Notes: generated from the letters alone by a model not told the origin. A DNA stretch of 64,000 nt from Telopea speciosissima (GCF_018873765.1 NC_057926.1:37184946-37248945), one strand, 5' to 3'. Shown: positions 23,075 to 34,967, counted from the first letter of the stretch. Numbers and translations: made by a program.

Positions 23075-24595
23075 TTTTTCTGTAAGAAGTTTGTTGTTCT
23101 TTGTGGGTTATATTTACAGAAAACTCTTCCTTCTTATAGAATTAACTGGTGCATGTCCTGAAATGAACATAAGTAACCAAGAGGGAGGTTTCTGATATTT
23201 TCCCCTATATTTTTTGTTTGGTGTTTCATATCTTTTGGGTTTGGGTTTGGTTTTTAGGGTTTTCTTCCTCTTCCTCCTCCTTCACCTTTTATTTTTTCGG
23301 TGTTTTTTTGGAGGGGGAGGGGGTGTATAGCAAATGTGAGAGAGAAAGAGAGAGATTCTGAATTGGGGTTTTGGGTTTACTTGGAGTGTGGAATGCAACT
23401 TTGCATGTTTATCTACAAATATTAATTTCGTCTTCCATCATCTTTGCTTCATGGTTATCTTTGGGGTGAAAAGAATTTGTTATTGATAAGGACTGTTTGT
23501 TAACACAAGAAGTAATTTTCATTTTCTGTTTGGAAACTCATTCTCATTTCTCAGCTTCTCAAAAAACAAAAAATATTGGAATTCTAGAATGAAGTCATTA
23601 GCACGATACACAGTGGTCCAAAAGATTTGTGGGCCATAACCCATTACGGCCCAGATGCTCTCTATTTTTATATTTTTTTTATATTTATAAAGGGAAAAAA
23701 TTACCAAATTGGGGTTAAGAGTTTGAAATTAGGAATTTAGCCCTTGAGACTTTAAGTGGGAAAACATGATAGGAGGATGAGTTGAGGTAGCCGTGGAAGG
23801 AAAGAATAAGAAGGAAAGACAACTCGACCGTACTTCTTCTTCTATTTGGAACATAGTGAAAGTAGGGCAGGCAGGGCCAGCCCATTTCCAGTAAAGAGAA
23901 CCCCTCAAAATTTCTGTTTCTAGTAAGGGTTAGGGTATGTGAGATGTTGTGTTCTTTTTATACTTTTGCCCATTTTTAGATCCAAAAGAAAAGTCACACC
24001 CTTTTGTGATAATCCAAGTAATAGGACTGTTCAAAGGGCATCAACCCTATAAACCCCATTTTGTATGGAATCTTTTGAGAAAGAGAGAGACAGGGGTGGG
24101 TGTCTTTGGATATTCTCAAAAGTTTTCAATGGGTCCCAAAGTCTCAACTCCCAACTCCCAACTAAGAAGATTACATGGTTAGAAATTTGAGTATAAAGGG
24201 TCTAATCTTTGATTATGGGCTTAGCCAATGAAAATGTGACACGTGTTGCCTCGATTCCAACTACATATGAGTTAAGATTGATTTGGACCGTTGGTTCTTG
24301 TCTAGATGTGCCCATGTCTTAGAAATCATTGTGAGTGGGACCCTATTGAACCATCCTTCATTATCTTGTGGGTACCAGTTTAAGGAGAGTCAAAGAAATG
24401 ATTTGTTGAGGGGGGGAGGTAAGGGAAGGCCCATGGATGTGTGGCCCACAATTTGTTTGATGGAATCTTGGTTATATACTTTTTTTTTTTTAGGTAGAGA
24501 TTATATATATACTTCATATATGCTGGCATTTTGTTTTCATAAGATGGTATCTACTTGAATAATATTTTGACCTGTTAGTAGTACTGTTCTATTAA
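23075..24595. other. spacer downstream of PYL gene
   Basis: No coding match. The first ~300 bases are probably 3' UTR, T/G-rich. A T-run followed by TAGGTAGAGA near 24481-24500, between TTATATACTT-like words, may be another micro-insertion but is ambiguous. Confidence 0.4.
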
Positions 24596-24609
24596 TTATG
24601 TGGTTTGTA

Positions 24610-24629
24610 TTTACCAAAAAAAAAAATTT
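24610..24629 (+). mobile_element. 20-bp micro-retroinsertion
   Basis: TTTACC plus A-run between TATGTGGTTTGTA (24597-24609) and TATGCGGTTTGTA (24631-24643), 12/13 identical. Confidence 0.75.
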
Positions 24630-24802
24630 TTATGCGGTTTGTACAGTGGAGCTCCAATTATTCATGTTATTCTATTGGTTGATGGTGGGCCCCACTTTGT
24701 ATTAAGTATAAGAGAGGTATATTATTTTTTTTGTACGTCTTATATTGGAGAGAATTGATTCTTATTTGAGGATCCCATGCTTGCATTTGGGAAATATAGA
24801 AT

Positions 24803-24938
24803 GGGCTCATGTTCTCTGTGCCGCAGCGCAGTCTGCACCCAGACACAAGGGCCTACCACTCAGGGGGCAGTGTGATCATTGCGCCCAACCCCATGTGTCT
24901 GGGCGCTGCCTGCGCCCCGGCACAGAGAACATTCTCCC
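24803..24938. mobile_element. Mutator-type MITE (136 bp), perfect 9-bp TSD
   Basis: The arms GTTCTCTGTGCCGCAGCGCA and (reverse) GTTCTCTGTGCCGGGGCGCA enclose a short centre with GATCATTGCGCCC. Flanked by ATATAGAAT at 24794-24802 and 24939-24947. Reference copy of this family in the window. Confidence 0.9.
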
Positions 24939-25291
24939 ATATAGAATTTATATTTTCTGCCCAAAAGTTCTTTTTTTTTTTTTTGGGAGGGGGTGGGGGT
25001 GCAGTAGATAGGAAGTATATAGGCTATATAAAGCTACAGGATTACAGTACACTATAAGACTACAGGAGTACATAGCAGAGAAGTGCAACTTGAAGAAGCC
25101 ATGAGAGAGCCTCTAGAGATCGGCGGGGGGGGATGGGGGAGAAGATCCCCAGTTAAGAGAGAGAAGTCGACTCCTTGCATCATCCACCAAGTTGGCATCG
25201 TCCATCCCTGTGCCGGCGTAGAAATATTTTTCGATGAACTTCTAGGCTGATCAAAGGATATAAGAACAGTTTCATGAAGGAATATATATAT
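24939..25291. other. spacer without recognised gene
   Basis: T-run, purine-rich stretch and a G-run at ~25121-25130; nothing identified. Confidence 0.4.
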
Positions 25292-25444
25292 GGGTCGGTG
25301 TTTTCTGTCAGGAGCATGGCCTCTGCATGCGTGCGAGGGCCAATGTGAGCATGCATTTGGCATCATGCGAAGCAGGATTTCCACCTTTCATGGGGGTCAT
25401 TTCGCCCCCCTTGTCTAGGCATGGGTCCACATAGAACTTTTCTC
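25292..25444. mobile_element. Mutator-type MITE, divergent
   Basis: GGGTCGGTGTTTTCTGTC at the left and (reverse) GAGAAAAGTTCTATGTGG at the right. The interior carries GGGGTCATTTCGCCCCCC, shared in kind with the GTTCTCTGTGCC family. The flanks are TA-rich 9-mers, compatible with a TSD but not informative. Confidence 0.5.
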
Positions 25445-25852
25445 ATATATATTTAAGTATATTGCTCCAAATTTTAGGACTTGAAGAATAATTTGTTCAT
25501 AATGTGACTATTCTATGTCACTGTATTCTTCTTCCTTGGAAGCTAGCTAGCCCTAGTTTTTACAAACTATAAGAAGTAAGAAATGTCAATACATACCAAA
25601 GTCAAGTTTAGGAATAAACCAAAAATATTTTGAACCATTTCTAGTTTACGTGGTTTTTGATAACTAGTAATGGAGGTCCACTTTATCTGTTTCTTAGGCA
25701 ATATCGATTTTGTTGTACATTTTTATTTAAATCTTTAAAATAATTTTAGCAGAAAATGTATATAAAGTCAATTTACTACTTAGTGCAAAATAAATTAAAT
25801 TAATATTGTGTCCAGCATAAGTGTTGTAGTAGATGTGATATCCAAAATGTTT

Positions 25853-26085
25853 TTTTTTTTTTTTTTGGTAATGAGAATTTTTATTGATAAAGATGGCATG
25901 GAGGGCTCAAGGCTTCATTTCTACAAAGCTCACAAAGTTACAGAGTAGAACTAGGCCGTACTGTCTTACAAGCCAGAGACAAAGCCTTCTGGGCTAGCTA
26001 GAGAGTGTCCAATAACATTTGCATCCCTAAGAATAAAGGAAAAGTTACAATAAGAGAATTGAATCGAGATTTAAATGATATCTTC
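25853..26085 (-). mobile_element. LINE 3' fragment
   Basis: A T-run at 25853-25868 is the poly(A) tail on the reverse strand, preceded there by CTCATTACC. The reverse strand encodes LRDANVIGHSLASPEGFVSGL, the usual end of a LINE RNase H domain (R-x-AN-x-x-x-H-x-LA). It shows the TTACC(A)n tail that recurs in the micro-insertions. Confidence 0.65.
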
Positions 26086-26426
26086 AACTTAAAATGTCAT
26101 ATGACATGAAAGATATATATACTTATAATAAGAAAAGACTATGAACAAAATATATTGATATATAGAGATAGTGATAAAATAGCTATTTGGGTATATATAC
26201 TAAATATTTTTAGGCAATGAACAAATCAATAATCATTAGAAGTTTCTATTAATGCGTAAACAATTTAAAAATATTTTAAAATATGATTAGACAACTTCAA
26301 AGATGGGTTTGAAATTTCAGATTTTGCCCTATGTCGAAACCAAAATATTTTGATACAATTTGAACATAGATCTCAAAAATACAAGAAGACGCATAACACT
26401 TAAAGCCACAACTAATTTTATAAACT

Positions 26427-26446
26427 GATTTTCTATCTCAAAAAAA
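26427..26446 (+). mobile_element. 20-bp micro-retroinsertion
   Basis: GATTTTCTATCTC plus seven A between TTTATAAACT (26417-26426 and 26447-26456). Confidence 0.65.
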
Positions 26447-26470
26447 TTTATAAACTTATGAGATTCAAAA

Positions 26471-26614
26471 GGGGCGCTGTTCTCTGTACCGCAGTCCGCA
26501 ACGCAGCCTGCGCCTAGGCATATGGGGGTGGGCACAATGACCACCCTGCCCCCCTGCACAGGCTGTCCATGTGCCTGGGCGCAGGCTGCGCTGCGGCACA
26601 AAGAACATTCTCCC
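26471..26614. mobile_element. Mutator-type MITE, GTTCTCTGTGCC family
   Basis: Arms GTTCTCTGTACCGCAG and (reverse) GTTCTTTGTGCCGCAGCGCA. The centre contains GGGCACAATGACCACCCTGC. No matching TSD is left. Confidence 0.8.
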
Positions 26615-27479
26615 AAAATACAATGTCCATAAAAAAATGAAAGCTTTACAGCTTATTTCTTTATTAGCATTTATATATCTGGTTTAATTGATTGAATCAT
26701 CAACACTGTTGTTATATTTAAAGTAAGCAGGTCTTTTAAATTGGTTGATTTTTCTCCTCAATGGTTATGAAATGATTCTATGAATTTCCTTCTTCTTAGT
26801 GTGGATTCCCTTCTACTCAAAAAGAGAAAGAAAAAAAAAAACTACTTTTTTCATAGAAAGCTCATCTTTAAAAGGATTAGTTTATGAATACAATTTATAT
26901 TTTTTTTTATGTTGGTACAGACGATAGATGTATTTTAGTCATATAAAAATAAAAGGAAAAAATTATTTATAGACAATCCTTGTAGATTTTATTTATTTTT
27001 TATTTGTTATTGTTTCTTCATTTGTTACCAAAAATTACGAATGTGAAAGTGATGAGAAATTATTACCTTATGGCAAAAGTCTTTCTTCACCAATGGAGGA
27101 TGAAGAATACCCTCACAATTAGTGATGGGCTGTCCAGCCATGTGTCTGTCTTTCAAACCCCCTCATGCCCTTGCGTAGCCTATCCTGCGCTCCCTATTGA
27201 TGCATGCCACTAGTTTGTAGAAAGAAAGCGACATGCCCAACCCTCGCCCTAACAATGTTTATGGACCTGCTTTAATTTTCCTATAAGAATGTGAAAGGAA
27301 AAAATTTCTTTTACAAAACACCTTGACCTGCCTCTTGACAACTCTCAATTTGCAGGTGAGTATATGGACATATATAAGAGGGTACGAGACTAGATGGGAA
27401 GGCAAATGGTTGTAAATGAGGCTGATATTTTTGGCACGTGACCTTTTCAGATCACTTTATTTATTTAATCTTAAAGAAA
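26615..27479. other. spacer without recognised gene
   Basis: AT-rich. A weak resemblance to the CACGGTGAATGG family occurs near 27088-27115 (CACCAATGGAGGATGAAG). Confidence 0.35.
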
Positions 27480-27720
27480 ATATCACCATGTAGGCAATGT
27501 GAGTATATTTTCTTACATTCTCACATTCTTTTCTTACATTCTCACATTCTGACCATGTAGATCTTACACTGACACTCACTTTCCTCTCGGACCATATGGG
27601 CTCTAGTTGACAAAATTGTTTCCTGCGTCGTGATTGATGTGGCATAGGAGATCCCCCCCCCCTCCCCACCACCACATACACAAATACGAGCTGCGTGGGA
27701 AACCCTTGGCCTTTAATCTT
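27480..27720 (+). repeat. dispersed repeat, pair with 19740-19930
   Basis: TTACATTCTCACATTCT is locally duplicated, then ACTGACACTCACTTTC and GACCATATGGGCTC align with the copy at 19740-19930. A C-run at 27652-27662 interrupts it. Confidence 0.5.
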
Positions 27721-27835
27721 TTTGTATTGCAGATTTTTATTTGGTTCTTGTTAATCTTTTCCTTGTCAAAATACTTAAGAATGCTAGTAATGTGTACCAT
27801 GAACATGCATGGTGTTTGGTTCAAGTTTACCTATA

Positions 27836-27980
27836 AATCTATCTATTTATCTATCTATCTATCTATGAATGAGGTGCTAATGTATAAGTACCCATTGTTG
27901 AATCTAATATCCATTTCAAGAAAATCTCTTTTACATTCATATATATGTATGTATGTATGTATGTACGTATGTATGCATGT
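27836..27980. repeat. CTAT and ATGT microsatellites
   Basis: (CTAT)n at ~27838-27866 and (TATG)n at ~27943-27978; the frames over them are artefacts. Confidence 0.85.
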
Positions 27981-28076
27981 ATGTTATCATCATCATCAAT
28001 GGCCATTTTCTGGAAAGATAATTTCATTAGACATTTAACTTTGTATCACTACCATTACGTTTAAAATGAAATGTAA

Positions 28077-28149
28077 CCAAGGTGATGTAATGGATGATAT
28101 TAATATTTTTCTTTAATAAAATTTTTCTTTTCATCAAAAAAAAAAAAAT
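28077..28149 (+). mobile_element. 73-bp LINE tail with 10-bp TSD
   Basis: The insert ends TTCTTTTCATC plus A-run, like the LINE ending at 10968. Flanked by TGAAATGTAA at 28067-28076 and 28150-28159. Confidence 0.7.
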
Positions 28150-28427
28150 TGAAATGTAATTAATGGGGGAGGGTTTGCCTCGATGCTAGGGTGTAATAAC
28201 GAGGGAGAGTTACGAATCGTCTATAATTAAGTGTCAATGCTAACTTTTTCCCGTGTCATATTATGGGTCACAGGCATCAGGTTGATGGGGGCCCGATGTT
28301 TAATCCATATGTTTAAGCTAGCGATTTTTTGACCACAAAGTGGTGGCGGCCAGGAAAGTCATTATCATAGGCACTCTTAACTAGTGAATAATTAGCAACA
28401 GACTTTTATTGTTTCATAATAAAATAA

Positions 28428-28564
28428 GGGAGGGAGATCGCTGTCAGGCTGTGTGGCCCCCACACCAGCACAGGCTGGATTAAGGCATCCAACATGATGA
28501 GATTCATTCATCCTTCTTATGTCGGGGCACAGACACCACGCAACCTAGTAATCTTCTTGTTTTC
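28428..28564. mobile_element. GC-rich MITE, probably Mutator-type
   Basis: Imperfect arms around GGCTGTGTGGCCCCCACACC and (reverse) GGTTGCGTGGTGTCTGTGCC. Flanks ATAAAATAA (28419-28427) and ATTAAATAA (28565-28573) agree 8/9. Confidence 0.5.
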
Positions 28565-28573
28565 ATTAAATAA

Positions 28574-30209
28574 ATACAAAAAGGACTTAGACCTCTAACA
28601 CAATCTTTCTATAGTGGGCCATGGGATGTGGGCCTAGACCAATCTTATGTGGTGAATGAGTCCAACAAAAGAAGATGGGAAGGTTACTTTTATAATCTAA
28701 GGCATTGTTATTGGAGGGGTCCCTCATCAGGAGAAGTAAGGTGTAAGTTTGCATGGGATAATTGTGGTTAATTAAACTTTCTTGGGATTTCAAGATACAC
28801 TTTAGTTAAGGAAAAGGATGTTGGAAGAAGGATTCATTGTTGTTGTTTAGTTTTAAAAAAGGCCCATAAATCATGTGAACAGCACCAAATAAGGAACTGA
28901 TCATGAAACTTAAGAGAGAGAGAGAGAAGAAAAGAGGTAATCAACTTGGCAAGTTGATGAATAAATCAATAAAGAAAGCAAAGTGAGTGAGAAAGAGAGA
29001 GATGGGGGGAGAGGGGTGATGAACTAATGAGTGATGAGATAAGACTTGGGGAGAGAAGAGGGAACACACAGATAAGTAAGTCTAGAAAGAACAGCTTTAG
29101 AAGGAGAGGGGGTTGGTTAGGTGGGTGGGTGGGTGGGTGGGTTTTCACAGAATCTTTGCCACCCTTTCTTCACTCATTTATTTTTATTTGTGTATTGTTT
29201 CTTTGGAAGAAAAGGAGTGGTCACATGCAATCAACCCAAGCGAAAAGGAAATAAGCTGACAAGTGATGGCAAACCTCCTTCTTTTTTGTGGATACCACTC
29301 TTCCATCCTTCGCTTTTGGCTTTCATATCTCTATATACATCTAGACTTTGTAGTAGAGAGCCCTGAAACCTACCCCTCTCTCTCTCTCTGACTTTTGAGG
29401 ATTGCAAGCTACTATTAGTAGGGTGGGCACAACTTGTGAGAATCCAAGTGTTGAGAACTCAAGGAGTCTTAAGGCCCATTATTCAACAGAAACTTGTTGG
29501 GCCCATAACTGCAAAATCTAGCTGTTGTGAGTCTTGTGACCCACCAATCTTTCCCAATTCCCATGACATTCTTCTTAAGTTTTAAGGCTATGTTTGGTTG
29601 CACGGAAAATTAAACGGAAGGAAAATGAAATTTTCAAATTTAAAATGAAACTTCTGTGATCATCATTGTTCACATGATTATATTACTAACTTTAAATCAT
29701 TCTATATTTAGTTAACAAAATTCATTTTACTTTGCATCAAAATCCCTTGGGTTTGAAAAGTAAAATAAAAATTACATTATAAAAAAAAATTATTATAAAA
29801 TATAATAAAAAATTTAAGTAATTTATACAATCATATTGAATAATGATTATCAGAGTTCTCTCTTTAGGGTTTAAAATTTTTCTCTTGATGACTCCTGATA
29901 AGAGATCAGTCCTTACATGGGAATTATGAAATTTCAGAAATGCAATTGGTATATTGGATCTTTTATTTTTTCCAAATGTCAAAGAGTAATATCAATTTAT
30001 TTTTTTCATGGAAAGAATTATAGGCAGAGTCCTATAAAGGAAACTTTGCCACAGGCCTATTCTAGTCAATCTCATCATTGGAAACGAAAATTTTCCCCTT
30101 ATGGTTAGCCATTTGTCAAAATTTGGGTCCCACCTCCCTTGTATGTCCAACAATGTTATGACTTTGTCTTTGCAATTTATAGTTGTGGATTGAAATTTAT
30201 GCTGATAAT
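28574..30209. other. spacer with (GGGT)n and purine-rich tracts
   Basis: GA-rich at 28914-29060 and (GGGT)n at 29119-29142. GGCTATGTTTGGTTGCACGG at ~29586 looks like a Tourist-type end without a partner. No gene. Confidence 0.4.
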
Positions 30210-30221
30210 GAATTTTCAAAG

Positions 30222-30247
30222 TTTTCTTACCCAAAAAAAAAAAAAAG
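30222..30247 (+). mobile_element. 26-bp micro-retroinsertion
   Basis: TTTTCTTACCC plus A-run between perfect 12-base repeats GAATTTTCAAAG (30210-30221 and 30248-30259). The tail matches the retroposon ending at 15500. Confidence 0.8.
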
Positions 30248-30294
30248 GAATTTTCAAAGCTTTATACATAATAGAGGAAAACTCCTCTCACAAA

Positions 30295-30513
30295 GGGATT
30301 TTAATCCTCTCCAATTCTCTAAAGTGTGTAGTACCGCAGTTTGAGGTGGAGATGTCAACACCTACCAGTTCGGACATCCAATAGTCCGAGCTCATTGATT
30401 TTCGTTTTTTTCTTGAGTCCAGCACCATTGGATATTCGTGCTACAAGGTGTTGACATCTCCCCCACGAACTACCGCACTGCACACTTTTAGGGAATTAGG
30501 GACGATTATTTTC
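30295..30513. mobile_element. Mutator-type MITE (219 bp)
   Basis: Long arms: AAAGTGTGTAGTACCGC and GGAGATGTCAACACCT are mirrored by the reverse of the right half. Flanks TCTCACAAA (30286-30294) and CCTCACAAA (30514-30522) agree 8/9. Non-coding. Confidence 0.8.
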
Positions 30514-30717
30514 CCTCACAAAACCATCATATCATGATCACCTTTTCACGAGTTTTTGCTACTTTCGTGCCATGTAAATAGTGGGCCTCCAAAGCCCACC
30601 ATTGGATGAGTTTTAGAACAGCAGGATTAACCCACATATCAAATTTGGAGTCTTACCTCAATCAATATAGCTCATATTGTTTTAAAATGAAATTCCTTTT
30701 TGTGTTCTCTATAGAGG

Positions 30718-30895
30718 CAAGACTATCCAAATAAAATAGGAGTTCACCTACCATCCTAGGGTTTACAAACCCCTCCTAACATTTTAGTATGTTCCAAAAT
30801 ACCTTCTCGATACCCTTTCCCACCCTCTCATGCTCTACGATGATCGTGGAATCCCATTTACCGTGGGTGAAGAGAAACTCGATCCATTAAAAATT
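30718..30895 (-). repeat. dispersed repeat, CACGGTGAATGG family
   Basis: Best full copy, read in reverse: GAGTTTCTCTTCACCCACGG, TAAATGGGATTCC, GAGAGGGTGGGAAAGGG, TATCGAGAAGGTATTTT, GGGTTTGTAAACCC. Confidence 0.6.
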
Positions 30896-30968
30896 CAGTC
30901 TTTTCAATTTTATTTTGAACTGTAGAACTCCATGTGGATAATGATAGTGATACAAACAACTTGTTCAT

Positions 30969-30988
30969 CTTACCAAAAAGAAAAAAAA
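30969..30988 (+). mobile_element. 20-bp micro-retroinsertion
   Basis: CTTACCAAAAAG plus A-run between TTGTTCAT (30961-30968 and 30989-30996). Confidence 0.65.
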
Positions 30989-31333
30989 TTGTTCATAAAA
31001 TTAGGACATTGAAAGGAACTATGAGTATTAAGAATTTGGACCATCCAAGGATTAAACCGAAGTTGACACTTGAGACAGCTTCTTGTTATCAATTAGCTTA
31101 ATTACACAAAGGGGGTCCAATTAATAAATTTGTGGAATATAAAACCCAAAAAGATAAAAGAAAACAAGACAAACTAAACCAAACAGTTACTTTCCTTGGC
31201 ACATATCCAGATTCATTGTAGGGTGAGGTGGGTCATGGGGTGGTCCTAAACCTATATATAATATCATTGAACCTAAGAAGTCACATACGTTGAAAAACTT
31301 GTGAAATCACCTGATCCTACTTTTAGTATCTAA

Positions 31334-31496
31334 GGATTTGGGTTCTCTGTAGTGCGATACAATGTGTAGTGTATCATCGGACGGTCCATAGTGTTTGGAG
31401 CCCAACACACAAACAGAATGTTGAATTGTGTGCCCAAACATGTGGGCCATGGAATGTGCACTACACTCTATATCGCGCTACACAGGAACCCAACAC
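31334..31496. mobile_element. hairpin MITE (~163 bp)
   Basis: TTGGGTTCTCTGTAGTGCG at the left and (reverse) TTGGGTTCCTGTGTAGCGCG at the right. Inner arms around GGCCCACATG also pair loosely. The TSD is not secure. Confidence 0.65.
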
Positions 31497-32237
31497 TCTA
31501 ATTTTTGAGTCTCAAATCCCAATTCGCTCGGCCTGACTGAGAATTGTAGCACATTAATGAGAGGGAGAGACAAAGGGAGAAAACAGACAAGGGTTTGGTT
31601 AGAAGGTGGAATAAGTTGCCGAAAGAGAAATAAAATGGGAGAACTTTTGGCTTAAATTGAGGAAGCCCGGCCTCATTATTCAACATAATAGTTTAAAGAA
31701 ATCAAAACCTTTCATTCATTCCCATCTGTCCCTATTTAATAGGTTTACAAGTAATTACAATAACTTCATATAACTCCCTACAACTTCTTTAAGTGACTCC
31801 CTATAACTTCTCTATATTTAGGATCTTCCTTCCCCATTCAGATTCGGTCTTGTTAGAAAGACCCTAATCTGGGAATGAATTCGTTCTAGCCTCTAAATCT
31901 TTCCATGTAGCTTCTATAGAAGTCCTTCCTTCTTCATAGTTGGCCTCAAGTGAAAACAAATTCTTACATCGATGTCCAAAAACAAACTGCCAAACTGCCC
32001 TACCAAAATGTCCGCCTTAATGTTATCCTTAAACCTACTGATGAAGCAACTAACTTAGCAATTGGGAGGAAGATACCCCCCACCACCACCATGGTTAGTA
32101 ACCCTTCAAATAAACCAAAGGAATGAAGTGTTAAGTTCAACAAAAGAAGAACTAGAGAGAAACTCAATTCTCAACCCTAGGGGACATGCATACCATATTC
32201 ATTTAGACCACTCGCATGAGAGGAAGAGATTCCACTA
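31497..32237. other. spacer, possibly the 3' continuation of the minus-strand LINE
   Basis: No clear domain; the LINE reading frame at 32524+ may extend past the MITE into this stretch, but no A-tail was found. Confidence 0.35.
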
Positions 32238-32245
32238 GACTCAAC

Positions 32246-32515
32246 TAGGGATGTAAATGAATAGCCAAAATTTGTTTTCGTATCTGTGTCCGTATTCGTT
32301 TAGCACTATCCGAATTCGTCCAAAAGCTAAACGGATACAGATATGGATAGGTTATAGCTATCTGAAAAGCTATACTTACATGTAAACGGATAAAATATTC
32401 GATCTGTGTCTGTGTCTGTATCCATTTAGCACTATCCGAATCCGTCCGAAAGCTAATCGGATGCAGATGCGGATATAACACTATCCGAGCCAAATCCGAT
32501 TCATTTACATCCCTC
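32246..32515. mobile_element. hAT MITE with perfect 8-bp TSD, inside LINE
   Basis: The left end TAGGGATGTAAATGAATAGC and right end (reverse) GAGGGATGTAAATGAATCGG are inverted. Flanked by GACTCAAC (32238-32245 and 32516-32523). The interior repeats ATCCGAAT-type words. Close relative of 34968-35225. Confidence 0.9.
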
Positions 32516-34405
32516 GACTCAACACAAGAGGCACAAAAAACACTTGAGGGGTTGATCGAGATCCATTTTGACAATACAGCTTTGATTGGAATCCTTGTTT
32601 GCAAAACACGCTAAAAAAATAATTTAAACTTGGGATGTAACTTGAGCTTCCAAAGGAAATGCCACCATTTAGAGATGTGATTATCTTGAGAAGGACATTG
32701 AGAAGAAAGAAGAAATTTAGCATGTAGGTGGGTTTTAAAAACGCCATCATTAGATAGAGAACTCTTTCGTCGATCCTCTGAGCTTGAGATATGAACTTTA
32801 ACAATGTTATCAACAATACTAAGAGGAGATAAAGATGTAAGGAAACATTCCATTGGCCATGCACCAAAAAATCTCTATTAAAAATACCTCGTTACAGTCC
32901 ATATGGAAGTCTCAAGGGATAATATGCTCCAGGAGGGAGGTGATCCAAGGGTCCCACCAAAAGAATTCTAGAAGCATTGACGTTCCCCATATTTCGAATG
33001 ACAATATGTTTAAGGGAGGGTAATATACAAGCAACGCTATTCCAGTTTCCTGAACCTCCTTTTTCCATGACCTTAAGGGCAAAGATCAATTTATTAGCAA
33101 AATACTTTGCCTTCAAAACCCTTACTCAGAGAGTTGGCTCATCTGTTAAAAGTCACTAACTCAATTTCAAAAATAAAGCTCGATTATGCAAAGAGGTTTT
33201 ACGAAGACTACGCTCCTCTTCGGATAGAGGTTTGTAGGTCATGTCCCAAGCAATCAAATGAGGATTCTTAGACTCTTCTTTGTCCCCACTCCAAAATTTG
33301 AGACAAATAGAGTCCAAACTTTTACATTTTTTAAGGGCAAAAGTTAAGCAAGACATAAGACATGCAATAATTGAAGCAAGAACAGATTGAATAAGCACTT
33401 TTCGACCTTCATAAGAGAGGAAGTTAGATTTTCAAAGAGCAAACTTACTTTGAACCATTGGACAATATGACTAAGGTCATTCACCTGAATATTTGTGCCC
33501 AAATATAAAGAGTCATGTGACATTTCATTAATACCAATAGGAGAGCAAAGATTTTGTCTCACATGGGAACACATTTTTACTCAAACACAACCCACTTTTT
33601 TGGTAGTTGGTTTCTTGACCAGATAGATCCAATAACAGGTCTGAAACAGCCTTGAAGGTTAGGAGATCATCCACAATGGCTTGACAGAAAATAAATGTTT
33701 CATTAGCAAACCTACTTTGATGCCACAAAAGATACCTAAATCACGGTAAGCAACAAGGACGCGAGACAACACCTCCATAGCAGAGATGAATATATACAGG
33801 TTCAATAGACAGCTCTGTCTAATGCCTCTAGTAGCCTCAAAGAACTCAAACGAGCTACCCTACAACTTAATGGAATACGAGGTGGAGGAAATATGTCTGT
33901 AAACCAAGTTACCCCATGTATCTCCAAATCCTAGGAACTTAAAAATAGCTCGGATAAGACCATGTTCAAGTCGATCATAAGCCTTAGCCATATCTAATTT
34001 GATGGGTACAACCCCCCCCCCCCTTTGCCTTTATTATGAGTAATGTAATGAAAAATCTCTTGAGTGATGATGATATTGTCAGAGATCTGCCGGCCTAGGA
34101 TGAAGGCCGCTTGGAAAGGGGAGATGAAAGATGAAAGATGGCTCTTGAGATGATTACCAAGAATCTTGGCCAAAATCTTGTAAGAGACATTACATAAATT
34201 AATAGGTCTAAAATCTGACACATTTATCGCCTCTTCCCATTTGGGGATAACACAGATAAGAGTATGATTAGTATCAAAAGGAAAAGAGAAATTAGAGTAA
34301 AAATTACGAAAAAAGAAGAGAATATCGTTACAATAAAGTCCCAAAACCTTTGGTAAAAACAAGCTTGGAAACCATCAACCCCTAGAGCTTTGAAGGTCCC
34401 TAAAG
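32516..34405 (-). mobile_element. LINE (L1-type) reverse transcriptase fragment
   Basis: In reverse translation the order is FKALGVDGFQA.FYQRFWD, then the RT palm start CVIPKWEEAINVSDFRPINLCNVSYKILAK and FQAAFILGRQISDN. Later fragments are broken by frameshifts (ANETFIFCQAIVDDL, SLYLGTNIQ, KWWHFLWKLKLHPKFKLFF), followed by the zinc-binding part. The 5' side is cut by another repeat at 34406 and the 3' part is split by a hAT MITE. Inactive. Confidence 0.85.
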
Positions 34406-34620
34406 TAGGGGTGTCAACGGGCCGGGCAGAGCTGGGCTTGCCCTTAATCCTAGTCCAACCCTAGGGGTATTAACCTCAGCCTAAGTCCAACCCAGCCCTG
34501 CTAAGGTCTAACAAACCCTCAACCCAGGCTCGGCCCGATCCTGATTGGGCAGGGCCGGGCCAAGTTGGCCATGATTAACCCTGAATTGGCCCTGATAAAC
34601 AATATCAACATTACAAAATT
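34406..34620. mobile_element. GGGCCGGG-type hAT-like element, partial
   Basis: Begins TAGGGGTGTCAACGGGCCGG and continues with GGCCCGATCC and GGGCCGGGCC words. The right end is not identified. Similar text at 62270-62760. Confidence 0.45.
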
Positions 34621-34967
34621 TGCACTTTGAATGACAATCTTAAGTCTCAAATTATGGTCAAATAAGAATAGTAACTAAAAGAAAATTTGTTAGAGAAAAC
34701 AACCAAAAACTTGGGAGAAGACAGAGAACCGCAGGCATGAATGCAGTACAGTCTTGAGAGAAGAGGCAAAACAGAGAAGAAGAAGAAGTGAGCAGAGTGC
34801 ACTGGTAAGAAAAAAGAGATCAATGGATGTTATTCTTCACTACCACAGGGTATTGGTATTGGTATCAATCTTACAAAAACTTAAATTTTTTTTTATATTT
34901 TTATCTTTGTTTGTACTGATCCATCGATAAGATTGGCCAGGAATTGATATCAATCTCCACCAATACC
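34621..34967. other. spacer, with GGTATTGGTATC-type repeat
   Basis: GGTATTGGTATCAATC at ~34850-34870 and similar words after 35226 suggest an older palindromic repeat split by the next element. Confidence 0.35.

Noticed and set aside
25052..25384. 110-codon minus-strand frame
   Set aside because: Overlaps a MITE and purine-rich spacer; no recognisable domain.
27634..28038. 134-codon open frame
   Set aside because: It runs through a C-run and the CTAT and TATG microsatellites, giving low-complexity residues.
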